Source of the DNA: [Bacillus] enclensis
GTDB taxonomy: Bacteria; Bacillota; Bacilli; Bacillales; Bacillaceae_B
Reading direction: 5' to 3'
Assembly: GCF_001456935.1 (NCBI RefSeq)
Contig: NZ_KQ758482.1
Coordinates: 1,220,249 to 1,284,248 of the forward strand
Length of the DNA: 64,000 nt
How positions within the stretch are numbered: position 1 is the first letter of the stretch; every line of letters starts with the position of its first letter. Shown one piece after another: positions 55,225 to 64,000 of this stretch. Under the pieces are notes generated by a model. That model was not told the DNA's origin. It saw nothing but the letters and a program-made list of their open reading frames with translations, and did no database searches. Position numbers and translations under genes: made by a program.

Positions 55225-56541
55225 TCACTTGTTTTTTCTAGAATTTTCTAACTTTTGAAGAAGTACAGGTTTTACTTCTGATAAAAAGTAGAGTGAGCCC
55301 GTAATGAACAGTACTTCCCCATCATCCATGACGGGCAGCTTTTCATCTAAATATTGCTGCCAGTCCCCCGCTTTCTTCTTTCGGGGATGATCCGATATAT
55401 CGAAAAGTTCATCCGCACCGGCCACACGCGGAAACGAAAAAGTGGTGAAACATATTTCCGAAGCTGCTTCTTCAAGCAGACTGATCATGTGGTTTAATTC
55501 TTTATCCTTCAGAGCTGAAAAGAGGATGGTCACATTCTTCTGGGAATAGCGCTCTGAAATCGTTGCGGCAAGCGCCTTTATCCCTTCAGGATTATGCGCC
55601 CCGTCCAGGATCACAGCCGGCTTGTCACTTACGACTTCCATCCTGCCCGGCCAGTATGCTTTCTTCAGACCATTACGAAGAGCGGCATCTGGCACGGTGA
55701 TTTCACCCTGTGACTGCAATATTGCGGCCGTCTTTACAGCGATTGCAGCATTTTGCACCTGATGGGCCCCCATCATCGAAATTTCTAAATCACTGCTTTC
55801 CCCGGATGAAATAAAATGAAATCTTTCTCCCCTGCCTGCAGCAAGTGCCCTCTCTGTGTGAAAGTCTTCTCCCAATTGATAGATACCGCTCCCTTTTTCC
55901 TTTGCAGCGTCTGCAATGACCTTTCTTGCAGCATCCTGCGTTACTCCGGAAACGACGGGAACTCCGTCTTTGATGATGCCTGCTTTTTCGGATGATATTT
56001 CTTCGATCGTATCGCCTAGGAAGTTCATATGATCCATTCCGATACTCGTGATCACTGAAACGAGCGGTGTGATCACGTTCGTTGAATCGAGCCTGCCTCC
56101 AAGCCCTACCTCAAATAAAACGATATCGGGTTTGATCGTTTCCGCAAAATAAACCATACTCATCGCCGTGATGACTTCAAATTCGGATGGTTCACCCCAC
56201 TCACTGTCAGCCATTCCTTCTGCAATCGGTTTGACGAGGGACACAAGCGTTACGAGCTCTTCGTCAGGAATGGGAATCCCGTTTACAGAGATACGCTCAT
56301 TGAACCGTTCAAAATAAGGGGATGTGAACGTTCCGACTGTATAACCTGCATCCTGAAGAATATTCCGAAGATAGGTGACTGTCGATCCCTTCCCGTTCGT
56401 CCCTCCGATATGGACGCTCTTTAATTTCTCATGAGGATTCCCAAGTTCTTTTAATAAGTGGTGCATTCGTTGAAGACCGGGCTTTATCCCGAGTCTCAAT
56501 CTTGCATGAATCCACCCGACCGCTTCCTCATATGTATACAT
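55225..56541 (-). CDS. folC: Folylpolyglutamate synthase / dihydrofolate synthase
   Basis: 438 residues. P-loop GGTNGKGSTV near 46-55, VGLGGRLDSTNVI near 147-159, HNPEGI near 315. Adds glutamates to folates. ATG 56541 gives MYTYEEAVGWIHARL, as in the B. subtilis protein; the longer frame from 56562 lies in the valS terminator. Downstream neighbour is the diguanylate cyclase gene. Confidence 0.95.
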   Translation of the reverse strand: MYTYEEAVGWIHARLRLGIKPGLQRMHHLLKELGNPHEKLKSVHIGGTNGKGSTVTYLRNILQDAGYTVGTFTSPYFERFNERISVNGIPIPDEELVTLVSLVKPIAEGMADSEWGEPSEFEVITAMSMVYFAETIKPDIVLFEVGLGGRLDSTNVITPLVSVITSIGMDHMNFLGDTIEEISSEKAGIIKDGVPVVSGVTQDAARKVIADAAKEKGSGIYQLGEDFHTERALAAGRGERFHFISSGESSDLEISMMGAHQVQNAAIAVKTAAILQSQGEITVPDAALRNGLKKAYWPGRMEVVSDKPAVILDGAHNPEGIKALAATISERYSQKNVTILFSALKDKELNHMISLLEEAASEICFTTFSFPRVAGADELFDISDHPRKKKAGDWQQYLDEKLPVMDDGEVLFITGSLYFLSEVKPVLLQKLENSRKNK

Positions 56542-56562
56542 ATGTGATTTCACTCCCATCAA

Positions 56563-56605
56563 AAAAAGGCCGGGGGAAGCCTAGCTGCTTTAGGGGTGCT
56601 TCCCT
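56563..56605 (-). terminator. Probable terminator after valS, just before folC
   Basis: On the minus strand GGGAAGC and GCTTCCC pair around a 17-base loop, then CCCGGCCTTTTTTTG. It overlaps the folC leader, so it could attenuate folC. Confidence 0.55.
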
Positions 56606-56643
56606 GTACAATTAGACTTCTGCTCCCAAGCCATTTTCAAAAT

Positions 56644-59295
56644 TTATACGGTTTTCAATTCCTCGATTCTTGCTTTGACTGTTGCCTGTTTTTCGAGGTA
56701 ATCTTTTTCTTTGGCTTTCTCTTCGTCAACTACTTTTTGAGGGGCTTTGCTGACAAATTTTTCGTTATTCAGCTTGCCTTGGACACGTGACACTTCTTTT
56801 GTCCATTTCTCAAGTTCTTTTTCAAGGCGGGCGATTTCTTCATCGATGTTGATGAGACCTTGAAGCGGAAGGAATAATTCCACTCCGGTCGCAACCGCGG
56901 TCATCGCTTTTTCCGGCGGAGTGATATCCGTGCCCATATCCAATTGCTCAGGGTTACAGAAACGCTCGATGTATCCTTTATTCTTATCCAGGATGTTCAG
57001 GATCTTCTCATCCTTCGCTTTCAGGATCAGCTTGATCTGCTTGCTCATCGGCGTGTTCACTTCGGCACGTACATTCCGGACGGCACGGATGATTTCCACA
57101 AGGAGCTTCATCTCTTCTGCTGCACCGGCATCCGTCAGGTCCTTGTTTACTTCCGGCCAGGCTGCAACTGTGATCGATTCGCCTTTATGCGGCAGGTTCT
57201 GCCATATTTCCTCGGTAATAAACGGCATGAACGGATGCAGAAGTCGCATTGTGTTGTCGAGAACGTACGCCAGGATGGAGCGTGTTGTTTTCTTCGCCGC
57301 TTCGTCTTCCCCGTATAAAGGAAGCTTTGCCATTTCGATATACCAGTCACAGAAATCATCCCAGATGAAGTTGTAAAGGATTCTTCCGACTTCGCCGAAT
57401 TCATAGCGGTCGGCAAGGCGGGTTACACTCTCGATCGTTTCGTTCAGGCGTGTAAGGATCCATTTGTCGGCAACGGATTTTTCACCGCTGAGATCGATTT
57501 CTTCATAGGTCATGCCATCCATATTCATCAGTGCAAAACGGGATGCATTCCAGATTTTATTGGCAAAATTCCAAACGGATTCCACTTTCTCGAATGAGAA
57601 ACGCAGATCTTGACCAGGTGAACTGCCTGTGGATAAGAAGTAACGAAGTGAATCAGCACCATATTTCTCGATGACATCCATCGGATCGACTCCATTGCCG
57701 AGCGATTTACTCATCTTTCGTCCGTCCTCTGCACGGACAAGACCGTGGATGAGGACATCTTTGAATGGACGTTCACCGGTGAACTCAAGTCCTTGGAAAA
57801 TCATGCGCGATACCCAGAACCCGATGATATCGTAGCCTGTTACGAGCGTGTTCGTCGGATAATATCTTTTGAAGTCTTCCGCTTCCGTATCCGGCCAGCC
57901 CATTGTTGAGAACGGCCACAGTGCTGAACTGAACCAGGTATCGAGGACGTCGTCTTCCTGGGTCCAGTTTTCACTGTCTGCCGGTGCTTCGTTTCCTACA
58001 TATACTTCACCGGTTTCCTTGTGATACCATGCCGGGATTCTGTGCCCCCACCATAATTGACGGGAAATACACCAATCGCGGGTATTTTCCATCCAGCGCA
58101 TATATGAAGTCTCGAAACGGTCGGGTACAAAATTCACTTTTTCCCCTTCTTTATCCTGCAGCTTGACTGCTTCCTGAGCGAGTGGATCCATCTTGACGAA
58201 CCATTGAGTCGATAGATACGGCTCAACTACCGCTCCGCTTCGCTCGGAGTGTCCTACTGAGTGCATATGCTCTTCAATTTTGAACAGTACGCCAGATTCC
58301 TGAAGGTCTTTGACGATCTGTTTGCGGCAATCAAAACGGTCCATGCCGTTGTATTTGTCTGCCTTTTCATTCATGCTGCCGTCTTCATTCATCACAAGGA
58401 TGCGTTCAAGATTGTGGCGGTTTCCGATTTCGAAGTCATTTGGATCGTGGGCAGGCGTGATTTTAACCGCCCCTGAACCGAATTCCATATCCACATAATC
58501 GTCCCCGACAATCGGGATTTCGCGTCCGACGATTGGGAGGATGACCGTTTTACCAATCAGATGCTTGTAGCGGTCGTCTTCCGGATGGACGGCAACAGCC
58601 GTATCACCGAGCATCGTTTCAGGACGTGTTGTCGCGATTTCAATATGTCCGCTTCCATCCGATAATGGATACTTCATATGATAGAACGCACCCTGTACAT
58701 CCTGGTGGATAACCTCGATATCGGATAAAGCGGTCTTCGTCGCGGGATCCCAGTTAATGATGTATTCACCGCGGTAAATCAAACCTTTGTTATAAAGGTC
58801 GATGAATACCTTTTGAACGGCATCAGATAAGCCTTCATCCAGCGTAAAACGTTCGCGGCTGTAATCAAGCCCCAGGCCGATTTTCGACCATTGCTTTCGG
58901 ATGTGCTCCGCGTACTCTTCTTTCCAACTCCATGTTTCTTCAACGAACTTCTCACGGCCAAGGTCATGACGTGAAATACCCTGGCTGCGAAGCTTTTCAT
59001 CCACCTTTGCCTGTGTAGCGATCCCTGCATGGTCCATTCCCGGAAGCCATAGGACATCGTAGCCCTGCATGCGCTTCATTCTTGTCAGGATATCTTGAAG
59101 TGTCGTGTCCCAGGCATGGCCGAGATGGAGCTTCCCTGTTACGTTCGGCGGAGGGATGACGATTGAGTACGGTTCCTTTTCCTTTTCACTTTTCGCTTCA
59201 AAAAACTTCCCATCCAGCCACCACTTGTATCTTCCCTGCTCAATGGCGTTGGGATCATATTTCGTCGACATCGACAATTGATCTTGATTTTCCAT
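56644..59295 (-). CDS. valS: Valyl-tRNA synthetase
   Basis: 883 residues, class Ia. HIGH motif in [17 protein letters not shown] (near 47-63), the editing domain ([19 protein letters not shown]), KMSKSLGN near 523-530 and the C-terminal coiled-coil arm ([17 protein letters not shown]). ATG 59295 with AAAGGAGGATAT; the frame is open ten codons further up. Preceded by a T-box leader and followed by folC. Confidence 0.98.
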   Translation of the reverse strand: MENQDQLSMSTKYDPNAIEQGRYKWWLDGKFFEAKSEKEKEPYSIVIPPPNVTGKLHLGHAWDTTLQDILTRMKRMQGYDVLWLPGMDHAGIATQAKVDEKLRSQGISRHDLGREKFVEETWSWKEEYAEHIRKQWSKIGLGLDYSRERFTLDEGLSDAVQKVFIDLYNKGLIYRGEYIINWDPATKTALSDIEVIHQDVQGAFYHMKYPLSDGSGHIEIATTRPETMLGDTAVAVHPEDDRYKHLIGKTVILPIVGREIPIVGDDYVDMEFGSGAVKITPAHDPNDFEIGNRHNLERILVMNEDGSMNEKADKYNGMDRFDCRKQIVKDLQESGVLFKIEEHMHSVGHSERSGAVVEPYLSTQWFVKMDPLAQEAVKLQDKEGEKVNFVPDRFETSYMRWMENTRDWCISRQLWWGHRIPAWYHKETGEVYVGNEAPADSENWTQEDDVLDTWFSSALWPFSTMGWPDTEAEDFKRYYPTNTLVTGYDIIGFWVSRMIFQGLEFTGERPFKDVLIHGLVRAEDGRKMSKSLGNGVDPMDVIEKYGADSLRYFLSTGSSPGQDLRFSFEKVESVWNFANKIWNASRFALMNMDGMTYEEIDLSGEKSVADKWILTRLNETIESVTRLADRYEFGEVGRILYNFIWDDFCDWYIEMAKLPLYGEDEAAKKTTRSILAYVLDNTMRLLHPFMPFITEEIWQNLPHKGESITVAAWPEVNKDLTDAGAAEEMKLLVEIIRAVRNVRAEVNTPMSKQIKLILKAKDEKILNILDKNKGYIERFCNPEQLDMGTDITPPEKAMTAVATGVELFLPLQGLINIDEEIARLEKELEKWTKEVSRVQGKLNNEKFVSKAPQKVVDEEKAKEKDYLEKQATVKARIEELKTV

Positions 59296-59345
59296 TGTAT
59301 ATCCTCCTTTTAGCTTGTAGGTCATTTAAAAGCATTTTTTTGAAC

Positions 59346-59608
59346 ACAAAAAATCCTTCGCCCTGTAAAAGGACGAAGGATTCGTTTCGCGGTACCACCT
59401 TTTTTCTCAGAAGTCATACTGTCTCCTGAACTCTCAATGAACGATAACGGCTTTTAACCGGTTTCCACTACTGTTTTCATGGAAACAGCTCTGCAGGCGA
59501 CCTTCCATCGTCTTCGCTTGGAAAATCTCTCAGCAAACGATTTTCCTCTCTGAAAGCGGGGGTCAATGTACTCTTCCTGTTCAACGCTTTTAAAAATATT
59601 TATGTAAT
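59346..59608 (-). ncRNA. T-box leader of valS
   Basis: The antiterminator signature GGTGGTACCGCG is at plus 59388-59399 and the competing terminator stem ATCCTTCG/CGAAGGAT at 59353-59381 with a T run. Stem I elements AGAGAGG and GCTGAGAG are present. A GTC (valine) triplet in GGAAGGTCGCC at plus 59499-59501 is the probable specifier. Uncharged tRNA-Val should stabilise the antiterminator and turn on valS. Confidence 0.93.
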
Positions 59609-59614
59609 CATTAT

Positions 59615-59642
59615 AGTATAGGATTCATTGAACTTTCGTCAA
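59615..59642 (-). promoter_or_regulatory. Promoter of the valS T-box transcript
   Basis: On the minus strand TTGACG (plus 59637-59642) and TATACT (plus 59615-59620) are 16 bases apart, placing the start of transcription a few bases before the T-box. Confidence 0.65.
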
Positions 59643-59746
59643 TCATTATCGCCCATTTTCACAAAAAATATTCTCCTTAAAATGCTTTTCGCACCCTTCC
59701 AGACAAAAATCATAAGATAAAGTAGTGAATACACCCAGGAGAGTGA

Positions 59747-59944
59747 GTGACAACCATGAAGAAATTCAATCAATATACCCTGCAGAAGTGGATGGGCAAC
59801 GCGCGGCTGATCTGTAAGCAGTTCATCGTTCCTTTTACCATCTTTCAAGCAATCCGCACGATTCTGCTTCCGACCACTTTCGATGTCCTTTTATTGACCC
59901 TGTTTATCGGAATCGGCCTTGCCATTTACTATGATTGGATTTAA
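59747..59944 (+). CDS. Small two-helix membrane protein, unrecognised
   Basis: 65 residues from GTG 59747 (ATG 59756 is the other option). AGGAG is five bases before the GTG. Basic first half (KKFNQYTLQKWMGNARLICKQ in part) and two hydrophobic segments near 25-40 and 45-60. It is on the plus strand between minus-strand genes, has a ribosome site and a good terminator, so I take it as a real gene. I do not recognise a function. Confidence 0.6.
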   Translation: MTTMKKFNQYTLQKWMGNARLICKQFIVPFTIFQAIRTILLPTTFDVLLLTLFIGIGLAIYYDWI

Positions 59945-59980
59945 GGACTGACGAAACATGGCGTTCGCCAGTCCTTTTTT
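59943..59980. terminator. Terminator between the small gene and ysxE
   Basis: GGACTGACG pairs with CGCCAGTCC (one mismatch) around a short loop, then TTTTTTTT on the plus strand. Confidence 0.8.
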
Positions 59981-61018
59981 TTATGTCTCGGCCTCTGCCG
60001 CGGCTTCCGCTTCTTCTTTTTTCTTGCGTTCGATTTCGTCGAGTCGCATGACCACATATTCGGTATTTTTCAACAGCCAGTAGTGACGCTGCAATTTCCT
60101 CACCGCTTTACGCTCGTTCCTTTTTGCTTTTGGCGTGTGAAAATATTTTTCAGCCATCGCGATCAATGAGCTGGGATAGGCTAAGTAACACATGAACAGC
60201 AGCTTTTCTTCTGTACGGGCAGTAAAATGCTGAAAATACGTTTCCAGCCACTCCACACACTCATCAAAATACTTAGGGTAGGTCTTCAAGGTTCTTGACA
60301 GGAATGGAAGCAGATCATGAAAAGGAGAGGCCACCTTTGACCCTTCGAAGTTATTGAAATACCCAAGACCCCTGTCATCATAGAGGAAATGCTCCGTAGA
60401 TAGTTTGCCATGGATGATGACTGTCCTCACTTTTTCAAGATCTTTTGTGCTTTCATACCATTCGTCGAGTTTATTCCGTGAAAATTTCAATGCTTGTGAT
60501 GCATCCTTATAATACATACAAAAATGGTATTGAAACGGCGACATATACGTTGTTTTTTCACATTCTTCCACGTATTCATCGAGGAACTGCTGCTCCTTTT
60601 CCCACCTGGCAGTAAGCTGTTCGTAGTGAGTTTCCCTTTCTTCTTTATTGATTTTGACATCTTGTGAAGAAATCGTATGGAGCCTGGCAAGTTCGCGGAA
60701 GAGCTTTTGATGCCTTTCAAACCGGTCTTCCTTATCCTGATTATTCAGCCAGGGCATTACATAGTACAGTTCACCGTCGTGCCAGACTGCATAACGTCCA
60801 TCCATGGTCGGATAGATGGGAACAATCCGGTTATACCCCCGCTGGAAAAGGGTTTGGACGTTCCGGACGAAGTCCACCCCCGTCTGGGCGGAGATATGCT
60901 TTACAGCGAGCGTTCCCTTATTTGAGTACACTTTGCTGACTTTCCCCGTGTCTTCAACGAAAAAAGGTTCTACCCCGTAAGGCTGAAGAACAGGTTTTAA
61001 ATGGTCGATCGTCTGCAT
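59981..61018 (-). CDS. ysxE: YsxE, kinase-fold spore-coat protein
   Basis: 345 residues, aminoglycoside-phosphotransferase fold of the CotS/YutH/YsxE group. N-lobe KVSKVYSNKGTLAVKHI in part, hinge YYVMPWLNN, but the catalytic loop reads VIIHGKLSTEHFL: the usual HGD is HGK and the metal Asp motif reads YFNNFEGS, so it is probably a pseudokinase. Ala/Glu-rich C-terminus. B. subtilis ysxE lies next to spoVID as here. ATG 61018 follows AAAGGAGGTG; the longer frame has no support. Confidence 0.88.
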   Translation of the reverse strand: MQTIDHLKPVLQPYGVEPFFVEDTGKVSKVYSNKGTLAVKHISAQTGVDFVRNVQTLFQRGYNRIVPIYPTMDGRYAVWHDGELYYVMPWLNNQDKEDRFERHQKLFRELARLHTISSQDVKINKEERETHYEQLTARWEKEQQFLDEYVEECEKTTYMSPFQYHFCMYYKDASQALKFSRNKLDEWYESTKDLEKVRTVIIHGKLSTEHFLYDDRGLGYFNNFEGSKVASPFHDLLPFLSRTLKTYPKYFDECVEWLETYFQHFTARTEEKLLFMCYLAYPSSLIAMAEKYFHTPKAKRNERKAVRKLQRHYWLLKNTEYVVMRLDEIERKKKEEAEAAAEAET

Positions 61019-61084
61019 GATTTTTTGCACCTCCTTTATATGGACCCCTTTAATTTTGTATGTCCATTCCACCCGCAATGCCTA

Positions 61085-61128
61085 AAGAAAAAAACGGACT
61101 GCCCCCAGTAAATTGGTGTCAGTCCTGA
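61085..61128 (-). terminator. Terminator between spoVID and ysxE
   Basis: On the minus strand GGACTGACACC pairs with GGGGGCAGTCC around a short loop, then GTTTTTTTC. Confidence 0.75.
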
Positions 61129-61161
61129 TACAACGCCGTATTTTATCGTTCTGCTCTTCTG

Positions 61162-62412
61162 TTATGCCTTGAACACCGGATCTTCATTCGGGATGTAAAG
61201 AACCTGGCCGCTGTAAACATCCTGGTTCGCTTCCAGATGATTGACCCGCAGCAGCTGGGCAATGGTCAAATCATATTTTTCTGCGATCTGGTCGAGCGTT
61301 TCCCCTTCTTGTACTATGCACACCCTAAGCATCGCGGCACGTTCCTCTTCTTTGCGGGCGAAGAAATCAGTCAATGAAATCGATTCATATTTCTTTCCTT
61401 TGACTTTTTTCTTCTTCGCAGTCGGCTCTTCCTCCACTTCTTCTTCCATCGAAGAGGATTCTTCTTCCTCTTCCACTTTTTGAACAGGCTCCTGCTTCTG
61501 CATATTCATTTGTTCACTGGCAGGCTGTGGCTGAGGGACTTCCTGCTCCTGAGAGGATTCACTCAATTCATGTTCTGGAAGTTCAAACACATTCTCCTTC
61601 CTGAAGTAGCTCTCTTCCTGTGCAGAGTGGGAATCGTACTGGATATGGACAGGAATCTCGTCTTCTTCCTCAGCAGGCGGTGTTCTCCCTTCAAGGGTGA
61701 ACGGCTGATAATCATCTTCAGGGGATTTACTGATGTCATCTGCTGATTCAACTTCAGTGTTTTCATAGCCATGGTCGTCTTGATCGGCATCTTCCCCATA
61801 TGAGACATGTACCTCTAACTGATCATATGATTCATCATTATCCCGGTCATAGTATTGGGGGCTTTCCGCTTCAGCTTCAGCTTCCTCTGCAGGAGCATCT
61901 GCAAAAGCCGTTGAACGATGGAGCGGGGCGTAAAGTTCCTCCTCCTTGTATTCCACTTCAAGAGGTGTATGGGTCTGCTGCTCTCCGTATATTCCGGTAA
62001 TGGTCAAATCGGCATTCAATTTCAAGCAGGCATTTTCAGGCACAACGTAGTCGAATGACTCGACGAACACATCAATTTCCCCTAAATTGGCAATTCTGTT
62101 TTTAGGGATGGTGACATCGACCGGGAATCGGTGGACAAACTCATTCTCCCCTTTTTCCCTTTTTTCAACGATCTGAACGAATTTACCGCTCGCTTCAAAT
62201 TCGTCTACACCTTCTTCATCCCGCAGTGTTGTAGGCAGATATTCACCTGAAAGATCCAGGGTCCCCCGGATGAGTACATATTGTTCTTGTTCTTGTATCG
62301 TTATATGTGGATCTAAGGAGATGGATAGCAGTTCTTCAACTTCCTGTCCTTTTTTGAACCAAATTGATTCTTCCAAAGAAAATCGCAGGCACGATTGTTG
62401 ATCTTGTGACAA
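61162..62412 (-). CDS. spoVID: SpoVID, coat encasement protein with C-terminal LysM
   Basis: 416 residues. Conserved N-terminal domain (CLRFSLEESIWFKKGQEVEE, about 1-150) that binds coat proteins, a long acidic Glu/Ser/Pro-rich middle, a KKKKVKGKKYESI spacer and a LysM domain near 370-415 (VQEGETLDQIAEKYDLT, then VYSGQVLYIP). Needed for coat layers to surround the spore, with SafA as partner. Start TTG 62412 with AAAGGAGG; a strong sigma-E promoter lies upstream. Confidence 0.93.
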   Translation of the reverse strand: MSQDQQSCLRFSLEESIWFKKGQEVEELLSISLDPHITIQEQEQYVLIRGTLDLSGEYLPTTLRDEEGVDEFEASGKFVQIVEKREKGENEFVHRFPVDVTIPKNRIANLGEIDVFVESFDYVVPENACLKLNADLTITGIYGEQQTHTPLEVEYKEEELYAPLHRSTAFADAPAEEAEAEAESPQYYDRDNDESYDQLEVHVSYGEDADQDDHGYENTEVESADDISKSPEDDYQPFTLEGRTPPAEEEDEIPVHIQYDSHSAQEESYFRKENVFELPEHELSESSQEQEVPQPQPASEQMNMQKQEPVQKVEEEEESSSMEEEVEEEPTAKKKKVKGKKYESISLTDFFARKEEERAAMLRVCIVQEGETLDQIAEKYDLTIAQLLRVNHLEANQDVYSGQVLYIPNEDPVFKA

Positions 62413-62467
62413 AGAAATTCCTCCTTTCAAGTTCCAAACCTAAGAAATATATGACAATGTCATTATC

Positions 62468-62496
62468 ACTTTATGAAACGTAAAGGAGAAATATGA
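62468..62496 (-). promoter_or_regulatory. Sigma-E promoter of spoVID
   Basis: On the minus strand TCATATT (plus 62490-62496) is 14 bases from CATAAAGT (plus 62468-62475); consensus KMATATT-N14-CATACAHT, with two mismatches in the -10. Confidence 0.7.
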
Positions 62497-62547
62497 TAGA
62501 GATGCAGAAGTTTTAAAAAATTGAGATCCTTTAGTGGCCTTCGAATA

Positions 62548-62680
62548 CCGCTTTTGATTTCCGTGCAAGACTTCGCTTTCCGCGGGCGAGCGGGGAGCCT
62601 CCTCGGCTTCGCCTGCGGGGTCTCCCCAGCTTCGCTTTTCCCGCACGAGTCTTCGTCTTGCACTCCAATCAATAGCTGGA
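62548..62680. repeat. Repeat A, copy 3
   Basis: Complete copy between hemL and spoVID. Arms GTGCAAGAC / GTCTTGCAC and GGGGAG / CTCCCC; the latter replaces GGTGAG / CTCACC of copy 1, so both sides changed. Confidence 0.88.
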
Positions 62681-62759
62681 TTCTCTTTGTACAAAGCCTC
62701 GACCTTTTCCGTATTTTTCCTAACTGCCTCACTTCAAAACTTCCCGTCTTTGAATTTTA

Positions 62760-62798
62760 TTAAAAAAAGCCGACCTTCTTATAAAAGGCCGGCTTTCT
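62760..62798 (-). terminator. Terminator after hemL
   Basis: On the minus strand AAAGCCGGCCTT and AAGGTCGGCTTT (one G-T pair) enclose a short loop, followed by TTTTAAT. Confidence 0.85.
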
Positions 62799-62804
62799 CT
62801 TTTG

Positions 62805-64000
62805 TTATTTTTTACTGATCTTCTCAAATGCTTTTTCTGCTGCTTTGATTGTGTTGGTGATGTCTTCGTCGCTGTGGGCAGTGGATAGGAATAGTCCTTC
62901 GAATTGGGAAGGCGGCAGGAATACTCCTTCGTTTGCCATCTCGCGGTAATACTGAGCGAACATTTCTAAGTCAGAGGATTTTGCCCCTTCGTAATTCTTG
63001 ACTTCTTCGTTCGTGAAGAAAAGTCCGACCATGGAGCCTGCACGGTTAATGGTATGAGGGATGCCGTGTTTCTCTGCGGCTCTCTTCAAGCCATCCTCAA
63101 GAAGGTCGGCTTTGCGGCCGAATTCTTCATAGCTCTCAGGCGTCAATTGGCTGAGTGTCTCATAACCGGCCGTCATTGCCAGCGGATTACCTGACAGGGT
63201 TCCCGCCTGATAGATCGGGCCGCTCGGAGCGATCCTTTCCATAATCTCGGCTTTACCGCCGTAAGCCCCTACAGGCAAGCCTCCGCCAATCACTTTCCCC
63301 AGGCAGGTCAGGTCAGGAGTCACATTGAAATATCCTTGCGCACAACCGTATCCTACGCGGAATCCTGTCATGACTTCATCGAAAATCAGCAGGGAACCGT
63401 TTTGTTCGGTGATTTCACGAAGACATTCAAGGAATCCCGGTTGAGGAGGGACGACTCCCATATTCCCTGCAACCGGTTCAACGATCACACCGGCAATATC
63501 ATCGCCATATTGTTCGAATGCATAACGGATGCTTTCAAGGTCGTTGTATGGGACGGTGATCGTATTTTTTGCGACTCCTTCAGGCACTCCCGGGCTGTCG
63601 GGCAGTCCGAGTGTCGCCACTCCCGATCCCGCTTTAATCAAGAGGGAATCCCCGTGTCCATGGTAGCAGCCTTCGAACTTGATGATTTTGTTGCGTCCGG
63701 TATACCCGCGTGCAAGACGGAGGGCACTCATTGTCGCTTCCGTCCCAGAAGATACCATGCGGACAATTTCAATGCTCGGTACACGGTCGATCACCAGTTG
63801 AGCCAGTTTATTTTCAATTTCTGTCGGTGCTCCGAAGCTTGTCCCGCTTTCAGCCACCTTTTTGATTGCTTCCACTACACGGTCATTGCTGTGACCAAGG
63901 ATAAGCGGCCCCCATGACAGGACATAGTCGATATACTCATTACCGTCGATGTCATAGATCTTGGAGCCTTTGCCCCTTTCCATGAAAATGGGATCCATAT
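62805..64000 (-). CDS. hemL: Glutamate-1-semialdehyde 2,1-aminomutase, N-terminus outside the window
   Basis: PLP enzyme that makes 5-aminolevulinate, the entry to haem and sirohaem. About 398 C-terminal residues are present; roughly 30 more are expected upstream. PLP lysine in [34 protein letters not shown] near the phosphate site, and FDEVMTGFR. The ATG at 63998 is internal, by comparison with the family length of about 430. It lies downstream of the hemAXCDB genes in B. subtilis, which are outside the window. Confidence 0.96.
   Translation of the reverse strand, partial: MDPIFMERGKGSKIYDIDGNEYIDYVLSWGPLILGHSNDRVVEAIKKVAESGTSFGAPTEIENKLAQLVIDRVPSIEIVRMVSSGTEATMSALRLARGYTGRNKIIKFEGCYHGHGDSLLIKAGSGVATLGLPDSPGVPEGVAKNTITVPYNDLESIRYAFEQYGDDIAGVIVEPVAGNMGVVPPQPGFLECLREITEQNGSLLIFDEVMTGFRVGYGCAQGYFNVTPDLTCLGKVIGGGLPVGAYGGKAEIMERIAPSGPIYQAGTLSGNPLAMTAGYETLSQLTPESYEEFGRKADLLEDGLKRAAEKHGIPHTINRAGSMVGLFFTNEEVKNYEGAKSSDLEMFAQYYREMANEGVFLPPSQFEGLFLSTAHSDEDITNTIKAAEKAFEKISKK

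Overview
The window is a chromosomal segment of an endospore-forming member of the Bacillaceae. Gene order matches the relA-to-hemL arc of Bacillus subtilis almost gene for gene, protein lengths match, and the region carries many sporulation genes: spoVB, bofC, coxA, safA, spo0B, spoIVFA/FB, spoIIB, spoVID and ysxE. Repeat content and the type IV pilus locus point to a non-subtilis lineage, for example Rossellomorea or a related former Bacillus; this genus guess is inference. Nearly all genes lie on the minus strand. relA (left edge) and hemL (right edge) are cut by the window.

Layout by region. 0-8 kb: relA (partial), apt, recJ, lapA-like, a CDF cation transporter, secDF, comN. 8-12.4 kb: spoVB (+), a DUF421 membrane protein, an ArsB/NhaD-type transporter, yrzE (+). 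12.4-16.9 kb: the operon ruvA-ruvB-DUF2905-queA-tgt-yajC. 17-22 kb: bofC, coxA, safA with two blocks of seven 13-residue repeats, and a kinase-fold gene starting inside the end of safA. 22-27.4 kb: nadB-nadC-nadA divergent from nifS-niaR around a NiaR-like operator. 27.7-32.9 kb: pheA, pheB, obg, spo0B, rpmA, prp, rplU with an L21 leader. 32.9-42.5 kb: RNase E/G, spoIVFB/FA, minD/C, mreD/C/B, radC, maf. 42.6-55.1 kb: spoIIB, then a complete type IV pilus operon (pilB, pilT, pilC, one pilin, pilD, pilM, pilN, pilO, headed by a small membrane protein and a VanW/G5 protein) and a membrane diguanylate cyclase. This block sits where B. subtilis has only comC. 55.2-64 kb: folC, valS with a T-box leader, a small membrane protein, ysxE, spoVID and hemL.

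How the genes work together. The window holds housekeeping functions (stringent response, purine salvage, recombination, Sec secretion, queuosine, NAD synthesis and its repressor, Phe synthesis, ribosome maturation, division-site placement and cell shape), a sporulation set (phosphorelay Spo0B, the SpoIVFA/FB/BofC checkpoint, coat and cortex proteins SafA, SpoVID, CoxA, YsxE), and one surface organelle (type IV pili).

The most unusual content is between genes. Two families of imperfect-palindrome elements, called A (about 135 bp) and B (about 125 bp), show compensatory base changes between copies; one B copy sits cleanly inside an A copy at 39540-39800, which fixes its ends. Four short arrays of a conserved phrase separated by variable bases also occur: three have a strict 20/21-bp rhythm (27489, 31342, 31581) and one has an exact 25-bp rhythm with palindromic cores that change on both sides together (36301). 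I do not recognise a described function for these arrays.
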